Shown in pieces: positions 17,743 through 26,678 of a stretch of DNA of 64,000 nucleotides. This DNA is from Cohnella phaseoli. GTDB taxonomy: Bacteria; Bacillota; Bacilli; Paenibacillales; Paenibacillaceae. The first letter of the stretch is position 1, and each line of letters opens with the position of its first letter. The notes under the pieces are model-generated. The model made no database searches and was not told the origin of the DNA. It saw nothing but the letters and a program-made list of their open reading frames with translations. The translations under genes were made by a program, and so were the position numbers. Location: positions 310,001-374,000 of the forward strand of contig NZ_QRDZ01000002.1 of NCBI RefSeq assembly GCF_003386235.1, in the 5' to 3' direction.

Positions 17743-17968
17743 TGCCTTTCCCTCCTTTCGCCGAGCGCCGGGCCGGATAATTGCTGTACAGCGCGGGCCA
17801 CAGAGTGCCCTTCCGCAGCGCTTCCTCCAACGAGAATTGCGGCAGATTCATTGGCTGAAACGAGATATATTGATTAGGCGGAACGACGTACCATTTCACG
17901 CGGATGGGAGGGCAAGGGTCGTGCGGCCCGACATAGGGCTTCCAACTCCGCCACTGAGAATCGTACAT
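17735..17968 (-). CDS. cotJA: Spore coat protein CotJA
   Basis: A 77-residue Pro/Trp/Tyr-rich small coat protein: WKPYVGPHDPCPPIRVKWYVVPPNQYI..., FQPMNLPQFSLEEALRKGTLWPALYSNY, which is the typical CotJA body. It is the first gene of cotJABC and overlaps cotJB by 8 nt. A strong AGAGGAGG ribosome site precedes the ATG. About 60 nt upstream CATAGGATA matches the sigma-K/sigma-E type -10 (CATANNNTA), without a clear -35. Confidence 0.93.
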   Translation of the reverse strand: MYDSQWRSWKPYVGPHDPCPPIRVKWYVVPPNQYISFQPMNLPQFSLEEALRKGTLWPALYSNYPARRSAKGGKGNG

Positions 17969-18069
17969 GATGCTGTTACCTCCTCTGTTGTTCGCCGATC
18001 TCGGCGCGATAGACGTAATTATCCGCTAATATCCTATGCCCAAAGTCCTACGTTTCTGACACCCTCTTT

Positions 18070-18152
18070 AAAATAAAGACGCCCCCGAGACTTTCCATGC
18101 GGACGCAGGCTGTACGCCTGCGGCTTCCGCGCGGATCGTCCAAGGACGTCTT
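18070..18152 (-). terminator. Large terminator hairpin after the AI-2E-family gene
   Basis: AAGACG at the 5' side (minus strand) pairs with CGTCTT, followed by TATTTT. The interior holds a second perfect stem GCAGGC/GCCTGC. The position is directly downstream of the permease stop and upstream of cotJA. Confidence 0.6.
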
Positions 18153-18163
18153 CCTCTTCCTTG

Positions 18164-19198
18164 CTATTGAAATTTGATTTTAAAATCGAACAGTCCCGCC
18201 TTGCGCATCGCCATGAACACAATGACAACGATCGGTCCGAGGAATACGCCGACGATGCCGACCAGCTCATAGCCGACATAGAGGCTGATCAGGGCCGACA
18301 AGGCGCTGATTCCGACCGCGTCTCCGAGAATTTTCGGCTCGACGATCCGGCGCACGACCGTGATGACGAGGAATAACAAAATCAATCCGATACCGGTGTA
18401 CATGTCTCCGACGGCGATCTGGAACGCCGCCCACGGGACGAGCGCCGAGCCTACGCCAAGCACGGGGAGAATGTCGACGATCACGATGACGAGCGCTATG
18501 GCGAGCGGATATCCCGTTCCGATGATCAGTAGACCGGCGAATGATAAAATATAAGTAATGACGCTGAGCAGCAGCTGCGCGCGCAGAAATCCAAACACCG
18601 ATCTGCGCAGGCTGGCCAGCACTTCCTCCACCTGAAGCTTTGACTTCTCTTCGAACAAAGACAGGAACGAGCTTTTCATCATCGGCAGGCTCAACGTGAA
18701 CAAATAAACCGCGACCAGGAACACGATAAAAAAGATAAAAAAGTCCGGTATGCCCGATGCGAAGCTGAACAGCACCCCGGACAGCTTCGTGGACAGCTGG
18801 CTGAGCGCGGCCGTGATGTTGGACACCCAGGTCTCGAGCTGATCCGGCAGCGGCGCTGCTCCGTGGTTTGAATAGGTCTGCGCCTGCTCGATCAAGCTTT
18901 GTATGTACTCGCTGGCATCCTCCAGCATGCTTGGCATTTTATCCAGAAACGCTCTCAGCTCGCTAACCAGCTTCATGCCGAGCAAGCCGAGCAACCCAAG
19001 CAGAACTACGGTGAACAGCGTGCTGGAAACGGTCGATGCGGCCAACCGGTTCATCCTCGCCTTGTTCATAAACTGCAGCGTGAGCGGCTCTAGGAAGATG
19101 GCCACGACAAGCGCAAGCAAGAACGGCGCGCCTACCGTAAACAGCAAATACAAAAATAAGAGTGAGGAAACCATCAGCACAATGGCTCGAATCGGCAC
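18164..19198 (-). CDS. AI-2E-family (PerM/YtvI-type) membrane permease
   Basis: A 344-residue polytopic protein with seven or eight hydrophobic segments and the family features: an N-terminal pair of helices (VLMVSSLLFLYLLFTVGAPFLLALVVAIFLEPL), a large amphipathic soluble region around residues 85-150, and the conserved C-terminal block with VDILPVLGVGSALVPWA and ALISLYVGYELVGIVGVFLGP. In spore formers a member (YtvI) is a sporulation membrane protein; whether this is that orthologue is not certain. The GTG start has AGAGGG upstream. It follows the CNNM gene by 31 nt and is probably co-transcribed. Confidence 0.87.
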   Translation of the reverse strand: MPIRAIVLMVSSLLFLYLLFTVGAPFLLALVVAIFLEPLTLQFMNKARMNRLAASTVSSTLFTVVLLGLLGLLGMKLVSELRAFLDKMPSMLEDASEYIQSLIEQAQTYSNHGAAPLPDQLETWVSNITAALSQLSTKLSGVLFSFASGIPDFFIFFIVFLVAVYLFTLSLPMMKSSFLSLFEEKSKLQVEEVLASLRRSVFGFLRAQLLLSVITYILSFAGLLIIGTGYPLAIALVIVIVDILPVLGVGSALVPWAAFQIAVGDMYTGIGLILLFLVITVVRRIVEPKILGDAVGISALSALISLYVGYELVGIVGVFLGPIVVIVFMAMRKAGLFDFKIKFQ

Positions 19199-19229
19199 GC
19201 CTTTTCCCTCTTCCCGGGCTCTCCCGCCG

Positions 19230-20588
19230 CTACTGATTGTCTGGGTTCGATCGCGATGCTTTATCGGGGGAATCCGCCAACGCTAGTTTATTTTTGTAAA
19301 TATGCACCCGCTGTACGCGAAGCCGTTCCGTCTGGGCAATTTCGAAGACGTAGCCTTCATGGACGACCTTCTGTCCTTTGGAGATGGTGCCCTCCAAGTG
19401 GTTGAACAGCCAACCGCCGATCGAATCCACTTCGTCGTCTTCGATATCCAGGCCGAACAGATCGTTCACGTCCTCTATCAGCATACGCCCGTCCACGGAA
19501 GTTAATTCCCCTTTGATCACGACGTTCGGCAGCTCATCGTCGAATTCATCCTGCAGTTCTCCGACCAGCTCCTCCAAAATCGTCTCGGCCGTCAGCATGC
19601 CTGCGGTTCCGCCGTATTCGTCGATGACGATGGCGACCTGAGATTTTCGGCGCTGCATCAGCTTCAGCACCTTGCTGATCTCCATCGATTCCGGCACGCT
19701 TAGAATCGGACGCAGAAATTCCTTGAGATTATGCTCCTCATCCGGATCGGCGGTTAGCAAATCGGTAATGTGCACGAATCCGATAATCTGATCCTTGTCC
19801 TCGACACCGACCGGGTAACGCGTATGTTTAGTGGCATACACGAGCTTCATGTTGTCCGCGTACGAAACGTTCGTAAACAGGCAGTCCATGTCGGTTCTCG
19901 GAAGCATGACCTCGCGAGCGACCCGGTCGGCGAACTCGAAGACGTTGTCGAACAACGTCATCTCGTCCTTGTCGATAATGCCGCTCTTGGCGCTCTCATC
20001 CATCAGAATGCGAATTTCTTCTTCCGTATGGGCCGCTTCATGCTCGCCGGCCGCTTCGACTCCGATCAGCTTGAGCAGACGGTTAGCCGCGCCGTTCAAT
20101 AACCAGATAAACGGCAGGAACAGCCGATAGAACATGAGCAGCGGCAAGCTCAGCCAGAGCGAGACGCCTACGGAGCGCTGAATCGCCAACGATTTCGGAG
20201 CCAATTCCCCGAGCACGATATGCAGAAATGTGATGATGCAAAAAGCGGCTACGAACGCGATCGAATGGATCACCGTTTCGTCCGTTACGCCGAACCCGTG
20301 AAGCAGAGGCGCAATAATCAGATCGGCGATCGCCGGTTCCCCGACCCAGCCCAAGCCCAGCGAAGCCAAAGTAATGCCTAATTGCGTCGCAGACAAATAG
20401 GCGTCCAGCCTCTGATTTACCTTCAGCGCGTATTTCGCGCGAACGTTGCCTTCATTGCTCAGCTGAGTCAGCCGGCTTTGCCGCACCTTGACGAGCGCAA
20501 ACTCGGACGCAACGAAAAAACCGTTAAGGAGTACCAGGAATAATACGAGAACGACGTTCCAGAAAATCAAATTCCATTCGAGTTCCAA
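19230..20588 (-). CDS. CNNM/hemolysin-C family protein with CBS domains
   Basis: 452 residues in the CNNM (DUF21)-CBS-CorC/HlyC order. The DUF21 membrane region spans about 1-190 with GFFVASEFALVKVRQSRLTQL and ATQLGITLASLGLGWVGEPA; two CBS domains follow (MLPRTDMDCL, RYPVGVEDKDQIIGFVHITDLL and VIDEYGGTAGMLTAETILEELVGEL), then a C-terminal CorC/HlyC transporter-associated domain. Family members move or regulate Mg2+ or related ions. The start is TTG with GGAGG 10 nt before it. No toxin activity is implied by the old hemolysin name. Confidence 0.93.
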   Translation of the reverse strand: MELEWNLIFWNVVLVLFLVLLNGFFVASEFALVKVRQSRLTQLSNEGNVRAKYALKVNQRLDAYLSATQLGITLASLGLGWVGEPAIADLIIAPLLHGFGVTDETVIHSIAFVAAFCIITFLHIVLGELAPKSLAIQRSVGVSLWLSLPLLMFYRLFLPFIWLLNGAANRLLKLIGVEAAGEHEAAHTEEEIRILMDESAKSGIIDKDEMTLFDNVFEFADRVAREVMLPRTDMDCLFTNVSYADNMKLVYATKHTRYPVGVEDKDQIIGFVHITDLLTADPDEEHNLKEFLRPILSVPESMEISKVLKLMQRRKSQVAIVIDEYGGTAGMLTAETILEELVGELQDEFDDELPNVVIKGELTSVDGRMLIEDVNDLFGLDIEDDEVDSIGGWLFNHLEGTISKGQKVVHEGYVFEIAQTERLRVQRVHIYKNKLALADSPDKASRSNPDNQ

Positions 20589-20635
20589 GTGAACGTATTC
20601 CTCCTTATCTTCGCGGGCGGAGCACTATCGTATTT

Positions 20636-21793
20636 TTATGGAAGGGCTCGCCTTGTCATAAAGTCGACATCCCTGTAGTACATGTCCTGAACAAGCAAAT
20701 TGGGGCCGCAGCACCCTGCGGCGGGACAATGGCAGTTGATCGCCTGCTGCATCGGATGCTCCCGCCACTTGGCGAACACGTCGTCCAGCTTTTCCTCCCG
20801 GATATTGCCGAACGGGGGAACCGAGGCAAAATCGGTCACGTAGACGTCGCCGCTAAACATATTGACGTTAACGCGATTGCGGCCGTCAGGATCGTTGCGG
20901 ACGGTCACATTCGGCTCAGATCTCAATCTGGACACGAGCCGGCGTTCCTCTTCCTCTTCGCTGCAGGCGAAAAACGGCAATGTCCCGAACAGCATCCATA
21001 TCCCAGGGTCGCGCACATCAAGCAGCGTCTTTACCGCATCCATCATTTGCCGTCTGGTAATGACCGGAAGAGAGGACGCAAACGAGCTGGGATACATCGG
21101 GTGTACCTCATGGCGCAGGCAGCCCATCTCGATAATAAGTCGATGAATGTCCGCAATGCGCTCATGCGTACGGTAGTTGATCATCGATTCCGCGGATACG
21201 AACAGACCGCCCTCGGAGAGCCTTCTAGCATTATCGATCATTCTCTCGTACAGCTTGGAAGTCGTCTCAAGCCGAACGCTGCGCCCGGTGCGAGCGAAGC
21301 CGACCTGATGGAAATCCTCGGCTTGCGTATAGTTAAAAGAGATGTGCATGACGTCCAAATAAGGCGCAATCAGCTCATACCGTTCGAAATCCAAAGTGAC
21401 GTTAGAGTTAAGCTGCGAACGTATGCCTCTCTCGCGCGCATACTTCAATACAGGCAATATGACGTTCTTAACCGTCTCGAGGCGAAACGTGGGCTCCCCT
21501 CCGGTTATGCTGATCGTCTCCAGATGGCGCACTTCGTCCAATCTGCGGAAAAGTAAGTCTAGCGGAAGATGCGGCGCCTCTGTCATCGTTAAGCCGTCGC
21601 CTACGGCGCAGTGCTCGCATCTCATATTGCACAGATGAGTCACCGTCAGCTCCACGCTCGTCAACTCGTGTCTTCCGTGCTGCTGCAGGGAACGAATCGG
21701 ATCCCATGGATCGTAAGCGGGAGATAATACGGGCCAGTCGGAAGGAGCGGCAAAAGGAGCCGCCTTCGCTGGCCGGGATAAAGCTTGCTGCAT
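20636..21793 (-). CDS. yfkAB: Radical SAM protein YfkAB
   Basis: A 385-residue radical SAM enzyme. The cluster motif is CNMRCEHC (about residue 52-59), followed by ISITGGEPTF for SAM binding. The C-terminus has a CHCPAAGCCG cysteine group that suits an accessory iron-sulfur site; this combination is typical of the YfkAB family with its CxCxxxxC motif. The reaction is unknown. GGAG lies 8 nt before the ATG. It stands alone between the CNNM and HD-GYP genes, all on the minus strand. Confidence 0.92.
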   Translation of the reverse strand: MQQALSRPAKAAPFAAPSDWPVLSPAYDPWDPIRSLQQHGRHELTSVELTVTHLCNMRCEHCAVGDGLTMTEAPHLPLDLLFRRLDEVRHLETISITGGEPTFRLETVKNVILPVLKYARERGIRSQLNSNVTLDFERYELIAPYLDVMHISFNYTQAEDFHQVGFARTGRSVRLETTSKLYERMIDNARRLSEGGLFVSAESMINYRTHERIADIHRLIIEMGCLRHEVHPMYPSSFASSLPVITRRQMMDAVKTLLDVRDPGIWMLFGTLPFFACSEEEEERRLVSRLRSEPNVTVRNDPDGRNRVNVNMFSGDVYVTDFASVPPFGNIREEKLDDVFAKWREHPMQQAINCHCPAAGCCGPNLLVQDMYYRDVDFMTRRALP

Positions 21794-21883
21794 CGTTCAT
21801 GCTCCTGTCGTTCTTTACGTTATTTTTATTGTAATGGTCGGAGCCGATAAAAACAAACCCATCGTGCGGGAAAGACCAAACAA

Positions 21884-21920
21884 GCCGCCCTCCGCGCAGG
21901 TTCGTCTGCGCACGGGCGGC
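21884..21920 (-). terminator. Terminator after the HD-GYP gene
   Basis: GCCGCCC and GGGCGGC arms with an inner CGCGCAG/CTGCGC pairing form a long hairpin. On the minus strand it is followed by TTGTTTGG, a weak T-run, 13 nt after the stop of the 21933-23051 gene. Confidence 0.65.
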
Positions 21921-21932
21921 CTTACATCGGCT

Positions 21933-23051
21933 TTAGGCAGGCATCGTGCCTGCTCCTTCTGCCGGATTCAACTCAATTTTGGTGATCAGAACGTTCAAAT
22001 GCTTGGACAGATCCAACTCGAACGGCACTTTCAGCTCGACGCCGTCCTCGTCTGTCAGCACGCGCAAAATCGGCCGGTGAGCGCATGTAGAATTGATGTC
22101 GCAGACGACCGCGCTCTGTCCCGTGTTCAGCTTCACGGTTAGTCCGATCGGATAGATGGCTACCTTGTCGCGAAACAGCTGCAGCTTCGACATATCGTAC
22201 AGAGTCCCGCTTCCCGAGTACAGCATCTCCACAGCCTGATGCGGAAGGATAGCGTCGCGATACACGCGGTGGCTCGTCATCGCATCGTAGGAATCGACGA
22301 TTCCGACCCATTTGGCATAATCGTGGATTTCGTCGCCCTTAATCCCTCTTGGATAGCCCGAGCCATTTAGCCGTTCGTGATGCTGGTAGGCGCAGTGAGC
22401 GGCCAGTATCGGAATGTTCGGCTCATCCTTGAGCAGGTAAAAGCCCCGCTCCGTGTGCCGTTTCATTTCGTCGAACTCATAGGCCGACAGCGATCCCGGC
22501 TTGAGCAGCACCTGCATGGAAATTTGCGTTTTGCCCACGTCGTGAAGCAATGCGCCAATCCCCAGCGTTACAAGCTCGTCGTGACTATAGCCGTGGGCCA
22601 TGCCGAGCAAAGTCGTATACACGCACACGTTCATCGAATGCATGTACAAGTAATGATCCACTGTATGCAAATTCATTAGCATGATCATCGCGTCCTGGTT
22701 TCTGTCCAAGTCTTCCATGATCAGCTTCATGACTTCTTTCATTTTGCGTCCGACGTAAGGATACGTGCTGTTTTTGCTTTTCGAGGTCGAATTGCCGAAT
22801 TCCCGAAACACCGTGCGGATCGTCTGCAGCGTTCGTCGCTGCGTCTCGTCGCTGAGCAGTTCGGGGATGGACAGGTCGTCCGTTCGTGAATCCTGAATAT
22901 ATACAAAACTGACCCCGCATTCTCCCAGTCGCCGGATGAGTGTGGAAGTGAGCTCGACGCCTTCGGCCAGCAGCACGATGCCGTCATCGGAATAAATTCT
23001 TTTCGCCAGTCTCATCCCCGGCCGACATAGAGAAATCGGCATCATGCGCAT
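21933..23051 (-). CDS. HD-GYP domain c-di-GMP phosphodiesterase (1)
   Basis: A 372-residue protein whose HD-GYP domain (about 115-300) would degrade cyclic di-GMP. The HD motif lies in ALLHDVGKTQIS and the GYP motif in HHERLNGSGYPRG. The N-terminus, SLCRPGMRLAKRIYSDDGIVLLAEG, is the PilZ-like/DUF3391-type leader common to Paenibacillaceae HD-GYP proteins. The last ~60 residues form a small beta domain after the catalytic core. GGAGG precedes the ATG by 11 nt. It shares architecture with the gene at 33512-34591 but the sequences are quite divergent. Confidence 0.93.
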   Translation of the reverse strand: MRMMPISLCRPGMRLAKRIYSDDGIVLLAEGVELTSTLIRRLGECGVSFVYIQDSRTDDLSIPELLSDETQRRTLQTIRTVFREFGNSTSKSKNSTYPYVGRKMKEVMKLIMEDLDRNQDAMIMLMNLHTVDHYLYMHSMNVCVYTTLLGMAHGYSHDELVTLGIGALLHDVGKTQISMQVLLKPGSLSAYEFDEMKRHTERGFYLLKDEPNIPILAAHCAYQHHERLNGSGYPRGIKGDEIHDYAKWVGIVDSYDAMTSHRVYRDAILPHQAVEMLYSGSGTLYDMSKLQLFRDKVAIYPIGLTVKLNTGQSAVVCDINSTCAHRPILRVLTDEDGVELKVPFELDLSKHLNVLITKIELNPAEGAGTMPA

Positions 23052-23203
23052 TTCGTGATTTTCCTCCTTCGCGACGGAATCTGGCAGACAAAAGTTCCCT
23101 TATGATTACATCGGAATTCAACTTCGTTTATTGAATAGCCCTTCGAGGAGAATTTTGATTATTCTCCATGATTCGACATTATTCCACCCTGATTAAAGCA
23201 GCG

Positions 23204-24055
23204 CTATCGCATAATGAAGAAATAAAACAAAGCGGCCAGAACGAAACGATACCACGCGAAATATTTCAATTTGAATTTCTGCAGCGCCCTCAGAAACGCG
23301 ACGACGACGATCCAGGCAACAAGAAAAGAGACGATAAATCCGGTAAGCAGGAAACCCAGGTCGATGTCGCCGGAACGGAAATTGTCAATGTTGCTGAGCA
23401 GCTCGTAGCCGGTCGCCGCCGTCATGATCGGGATAGCGATGAAGAAACTGAAGTCGGCGGAAGCCCGGTAGCTGACGCCGCCGAGCATGCCGGCCGCGAT
23501 CGTCGATCCGGAGCGGGAGAAGCCGGGCCATACGGCCGAAATGCATTGGAGAACGCCGATAAGCAGAGCCTGCTTGTAGGAAATGTCGTCCATAGTTTCC
23601 GCCGTTCTCTTAATTTTTCCCGCATCGTATAGCGCCTCGGCCGCCCACATGTAGATGCCGCCCGCGACCAGCGCCCATAACACCGGAGCGGGGTGAAACC
23701 CGATTTCCTTAATCGTGTCCCGAAACAGATAAGCAATGCCTAACGGCGGGACGATGCCGAGCGCGACGTGGATCAGGTTCAACCCGCGCTTCGGAAAGGC
23801 GTCTACCGAGAGCCCGCGAATCGACTGTGCCTTGCCCAGGCCGAGCACTTGCAAAATCTTGTCCCGGTAGACGAGCGCAATCGCCAAAATCGCCGCGAAC
23901 TGAATGACGATTTCGAACGTCTTGAGCTGCTCCGGAGCTTCCTCGTAGCCAAGAAGCTTGTTCGTCAAAATCATATGCCCCGTCGAGGATACCGGCAGAA
24001 ACTCCGTCAGACCTTCCACAATTCCCAGAATGATAGAATCGAACCAATGCAGCAC
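23204..24055 (-). CDS. uppP: Undecaprenyl-diphosphatase UppP (BacA type)
   Basis: A 283-residue integral membrane phosphatase that recycles undecaprenyl pyrophosphate to the monophosphate carrier used for wall and surface polymers. The two active-site signatures are present: GIVEGLTEFLPVSSTGHMIL near the N-terminus and CISAVWPGFSRSGSTIAAG at about 170-188. The hydrophobic pattern fits the usual eight or so helices. The start is a GTG. It has no obvious operon partner; UppP is also known to confer bacitracin tolerance. Confidence 0.95.
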   Translation of the reverse strand: MLHWFDSIILGIVEGLTEFLPVSSTGHMILTNKLLGYEEAPEQLKTFEIVIQFAAILAIALVYRDKILQVLGLGKAQSIRGLSVDAFPKRGLNLIHVALGIVPPLGIAYLFRDTIKEIGFHPAPVLWALVAGGIYMWAAEALYDAGKIKRTAETMDDISYKQALLIGVLQCISAVWPGFSRSGSTIAAGMLGGVSYRASADFSFFIAIPIMTAATGYELLSNIDNFRSGDIDLGFLLTGFIVSFLVAWIVVVAFLRALQKFKLKYFAWYRFVLAALFYFFIMR

Positions 24056-24118
24056 TGGCCTTTCACTCCCCCGGAACTAAAGTTCATTGCGGCGGTACAG
24101 CCGGTCCGCGGAAGCCGA

Positions 24119-25555
24119 TCAGGGTTCGTCGAAATATCGCCATCTCGGCTCCTTGGACCGCGCGATCAGCAAGCTGTCGTTAAGCGAACGGACAAGCACG
24201 TCCCGGATAAACTCCGGCAAGTAGTAGCGAATGTCCCGGCCTTCCTTTAATCCGATGTACCCGACGCCGAAGGTGAACATATCCAGCGTCGCCACCGTGT
24301 ATTCCCTGTGTTTGTCCAGGGCCGTCCCGCCCACTCTGGCCTCCACAATGCGATGATAAGGAGGCCGGGCAAGATCCGCGCTCACCTCTATGCCGTCCAG
24401 GCACAGCGTTCCGAGCACCCGGCCGCGAAAGCCGAAACCGCGTATTTCCAGGTTCTGAAATTCCGGCAGCAGACTCTCTTCGAGCGACCTTAGAATTAAT
24501 TCCCCGTTCAAGCGCACCGAGCACGGGTTGATCGGAGACGGACAAATCCCGTGAATCCTCTCTTCCGTGACGCCTCCGGCCGCCAACCCTTCGAGCAGTT
24601 GTCCGGCGTTCACCAAGGCGAGCTCCGCCCCGGTCATCGTCCGAATCGCTGCGGACAGCAGCGTTGGCAGCGGAGATTCCCGATCGTACCTCAGCGAGAG
24701 CGGCTCGCTGAGACGAGCGATCTTCCGGCCCATCTTGAGCTTGGCCTGCTCGCGATGCGCCGCAATCAGAGCGTCGATGTCCTCGCTAGCCGCCATATCT
24801 TCGGTCGGCCTGCTGCCGCCGGACACTTTCACCAGTCTGCGGTCTGCTCCGAATTCCAGTTGCAGATGGCCGACATACGCGCCGAACTTGCCGGCGGCGC
24901 ATATCGCGGTATCGCCTACGAGCAACGGAACCTCCAGCAGATGGTGGGTATGGCCGCCAAGAATAAGATCTACGCCCGGCACGGTCGCGGCGATCCTCTC
25001 GTCGCTGCGCAGCCCGAGATGGGAGAGCACGACGATTGCATCGGTCTGCGGCTTCAACCTTGCGACCTCAGCCTCCAGCACGGCGATCGGCTCGCCGGCT
25101 TCCCAGCCGAGCAGGTCGTAGTACTCGGCGTAAGGAACCGTCAAGCCAATCAGTCCGATGCGCATGCCGGCCCGCTCCAGCACAAGGGACGGAATCATCC
25201 AGGATGGCGGGCGCCCGGTGGCGGACAACGCCATGTTCGCACATACGAACGGAACGGTCGTTCCCGTGAATATCCGATCCAGTTCATCCGGCGTGTAGCT
25301 CAGTCCTTCGTTATTGCCGGGCAGCGCCGCGTCGTAGCCGATCCGCTCCATGAGCTCCCGGTTGACTGCGGCCATCGTTCCCTCCGTCTCCATACGCGCC
25401 CGATCCAGAAAGTCGCCGCAGTCGACGACGATCAGCTCGTTCCGCTCCGTCCGCTCACGCACCCCGTCAATATAGCCCGCGATCTTCGATGTCTCTTCCA
25501 AATGGCTGTGCAAATCATTTGTATGCAGCAATGTGACCGTTACATTCTTGATCAT
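24119..25555 (-). CDS. yunD: YunD-like bifunctional metallophosphatase/5'-nucleotidase
   Basis: 478 residues. The metallophosphatase domain has LLHTNDLHSHLEETSK, VVDCGDFLD, PGNNEGLSY, VLSHLG and GGHTHHLLE (metal ligands), and the C-terminal 5'-nucleotidase domain starts around residue 290 with LALVNAGQLLE and ends with FGVGYIGLKEG. No signal peptide is visible, so it is cytoplasmic, as for B. subtilis YunD. The frame runs 138 codons further upstream inside moaA, but the ATG at 25555 has GGAG 8 nt before it and lies just after the moaA stop, so the two are probably co-transcribed. Confidence 0.92.
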   Translation of the reverse strand: MIKNVTVTLLHTNDLHSHLEETSKIAGYIDGVRERTERNELIVVDCGDFLDRARMETEGTMAAVNRELMERIGYDAALPGNNEGLSYTPDELDRIFTGTTVPFVCANMALSATGRPPSWMIPSLVLERAGMRIGLIGLTVPYAEYYDLLGWEAGEPIAVLEAEVARLKPQTDAIVVLSHLGLRSDERIAATVPGVDLILGGHTHHLLEVPLLVGDTAICAAGKFGAYVGHLQLEFGADRRLVKVSGGSRPTEDMAASEDIDALIAAHREQAKLKMGRKIARLSEPLSLRYDRESPLPTLLSAAIRTMTGAELALVNAGQLLEGLAAGGVTEERIHGICPSPINPCSVRLNGELILRSLEESLLPEFQNLEIRGFGFRGRVLGTLCLDGIEVSADLARPPYHRIVEARVGGTALDKHREYTVATLDMFTFGVGYIGLKEGRDIRYYLPEFIRDVLVRSLNDSLLIARSKEPRWRYFDEP

Positions 25556-25566
25556 CGGACAATCTC

Positions 25567-26568
25567 CTAACCGCCAATCTGCGACATTCTCCGCTCGGTC
25601 GGCGCGTGGCTCAGCGAAGTGCCTGCCAGCACGGCGGCCATCTCGTGGTTTTCCGGCTTTACGTCCATCGCTTTCAGGAACAGACTCTCCATCGCTTCGG
25701 GAGAACCCAGCGCAGGCTTGACGCTTAATTCGTCCATCCAGTACAGGCAGGGCTTTAAATGGCCGTCGGCGGTCAAGCGAAGCCGATTGCAGCTTTGGCA
25801 GAAGTGATCGCTGACCGGGTGAATTAATCCGAACGTTCCGACTCCGCCCGCGATACGCCAGTTTTCCGATGGCCCGCTGCCCTGCGGTCCCTCTTCGCGC
25901 TGCAATGAGAAACCGAGACGAGCTGCTTCCTCTATAACGGCCGACAATGGAAGATAGCGGCTGCGCCATCCGGCATCGTCGTGCCCGATCGGCATATATT
26001 CGATGAAACGCACATGGATCGGCCTCTCCATCGACAGCTTCAGAAAACGTCCGATTTCATCTTCGTTAACGCCCTTCAGCAGCACGCAGTTCAGCTTAAT
26101 CGGTCCAAGCCCCGCTTCCGCAGCCGCTTCAATGCCTTCCCACACCCGGTTTAGCTCTCCGCGGCGGGCAATAAATTTGAAACGGACGTCGTCCATCGTG
26201 TCCAAGCTGATATTGACCCGCTTAAGGCCCGCTTCCTTCAGCTTGCGCGCCTGCTGCTTAAGCAGCAGACCGTTAGTCGTCAAGGAGATGTCCTCGACGC
26301 CTGGCAGAGCGGAGAGGCCCGCAATCAGCTCGTCGAGGCCCTGCCGCACAAGCGGCTCCCCTCCGGTAATGCGGAATTTGCGGATTCCGAGCTTCACTGC
26401 CGATTCCGCGACTTCGACGATCTGCGGGTAGGTCAGCAGACGGTCCTGGTCCATGAACTGCACGCCTTCTTCAGGCATGCAATACAGGCAGCGCAGATTG
26501 CACCTGTCGGTCACGGATATGCGCAAATAGGTGTGCTTCCTTCCGAATCTGTCCAACAATTCCGCCAC
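25567..26568 (-). CDS. moaA: GTP 3',8-cyclase MoaA
   Basis: 333 residues; a radical SAM enzyme that opens molybdopterin biosynthesis by cyclising GTP. The first cluster is CNLRCLYC, with RITGGEPLVR as SAM-binding segment; the second, substrate-side cluster has Cys in FCQSCNRLRLTADGHLKPCLY. The C-terminus ends in QIGG, the usual MoaA GG tail. The GTG start has AAAAGGGGG upstream. It is divergent from moaDE and moeB, with 110 nt between. Confidence 0.95.
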   Translation of the reverse strand: MAELLDRFGRKHTYLRISVTDRCNLRCLYCMPEEGVQFMDQDRLLTYPQIVEVAESAVKLGIRKFRITGGEPLVRQGLDELIAGLSALPGVEDISLTTNGLLLKQQARKLKEAGLKRVNISLDTMDDVRFKFIARRGELNRVWEGIEAAAEAGLGPIKLNCVLLKGVNEDEIGRFLKLSMERPIHVRFIEYMPIGHDDAGWRSRYLPLSAVIEEAARLGFSLQREEGPQGSGPSENWRIAGGVGTFGLIHPVSDHFCQSCNRLRLTADGHLKPCLYWMDELSVKPALGSPEAMESLFLKAMDVKPENHEMAAVLAGTSLSHAPTERRMSQIGG

Positions 26569-26678
26569 TGCCGATCCCCCTTTTCGCCACTCTCGTATCC
26601 TTCTAGCATAACATTTTCACAAGGGATATGGTATGCTTGCGGAAGCGAATGTTAGCGATCCGAGGGGGAAAACCAACG

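Noticed and set aside
25556..25969. 138-residue N-terminal extension of YunD
   Set aside because: Lies inside moaA in another frame; the ATG at 25555 has a proper ribosome site and matches the family start.
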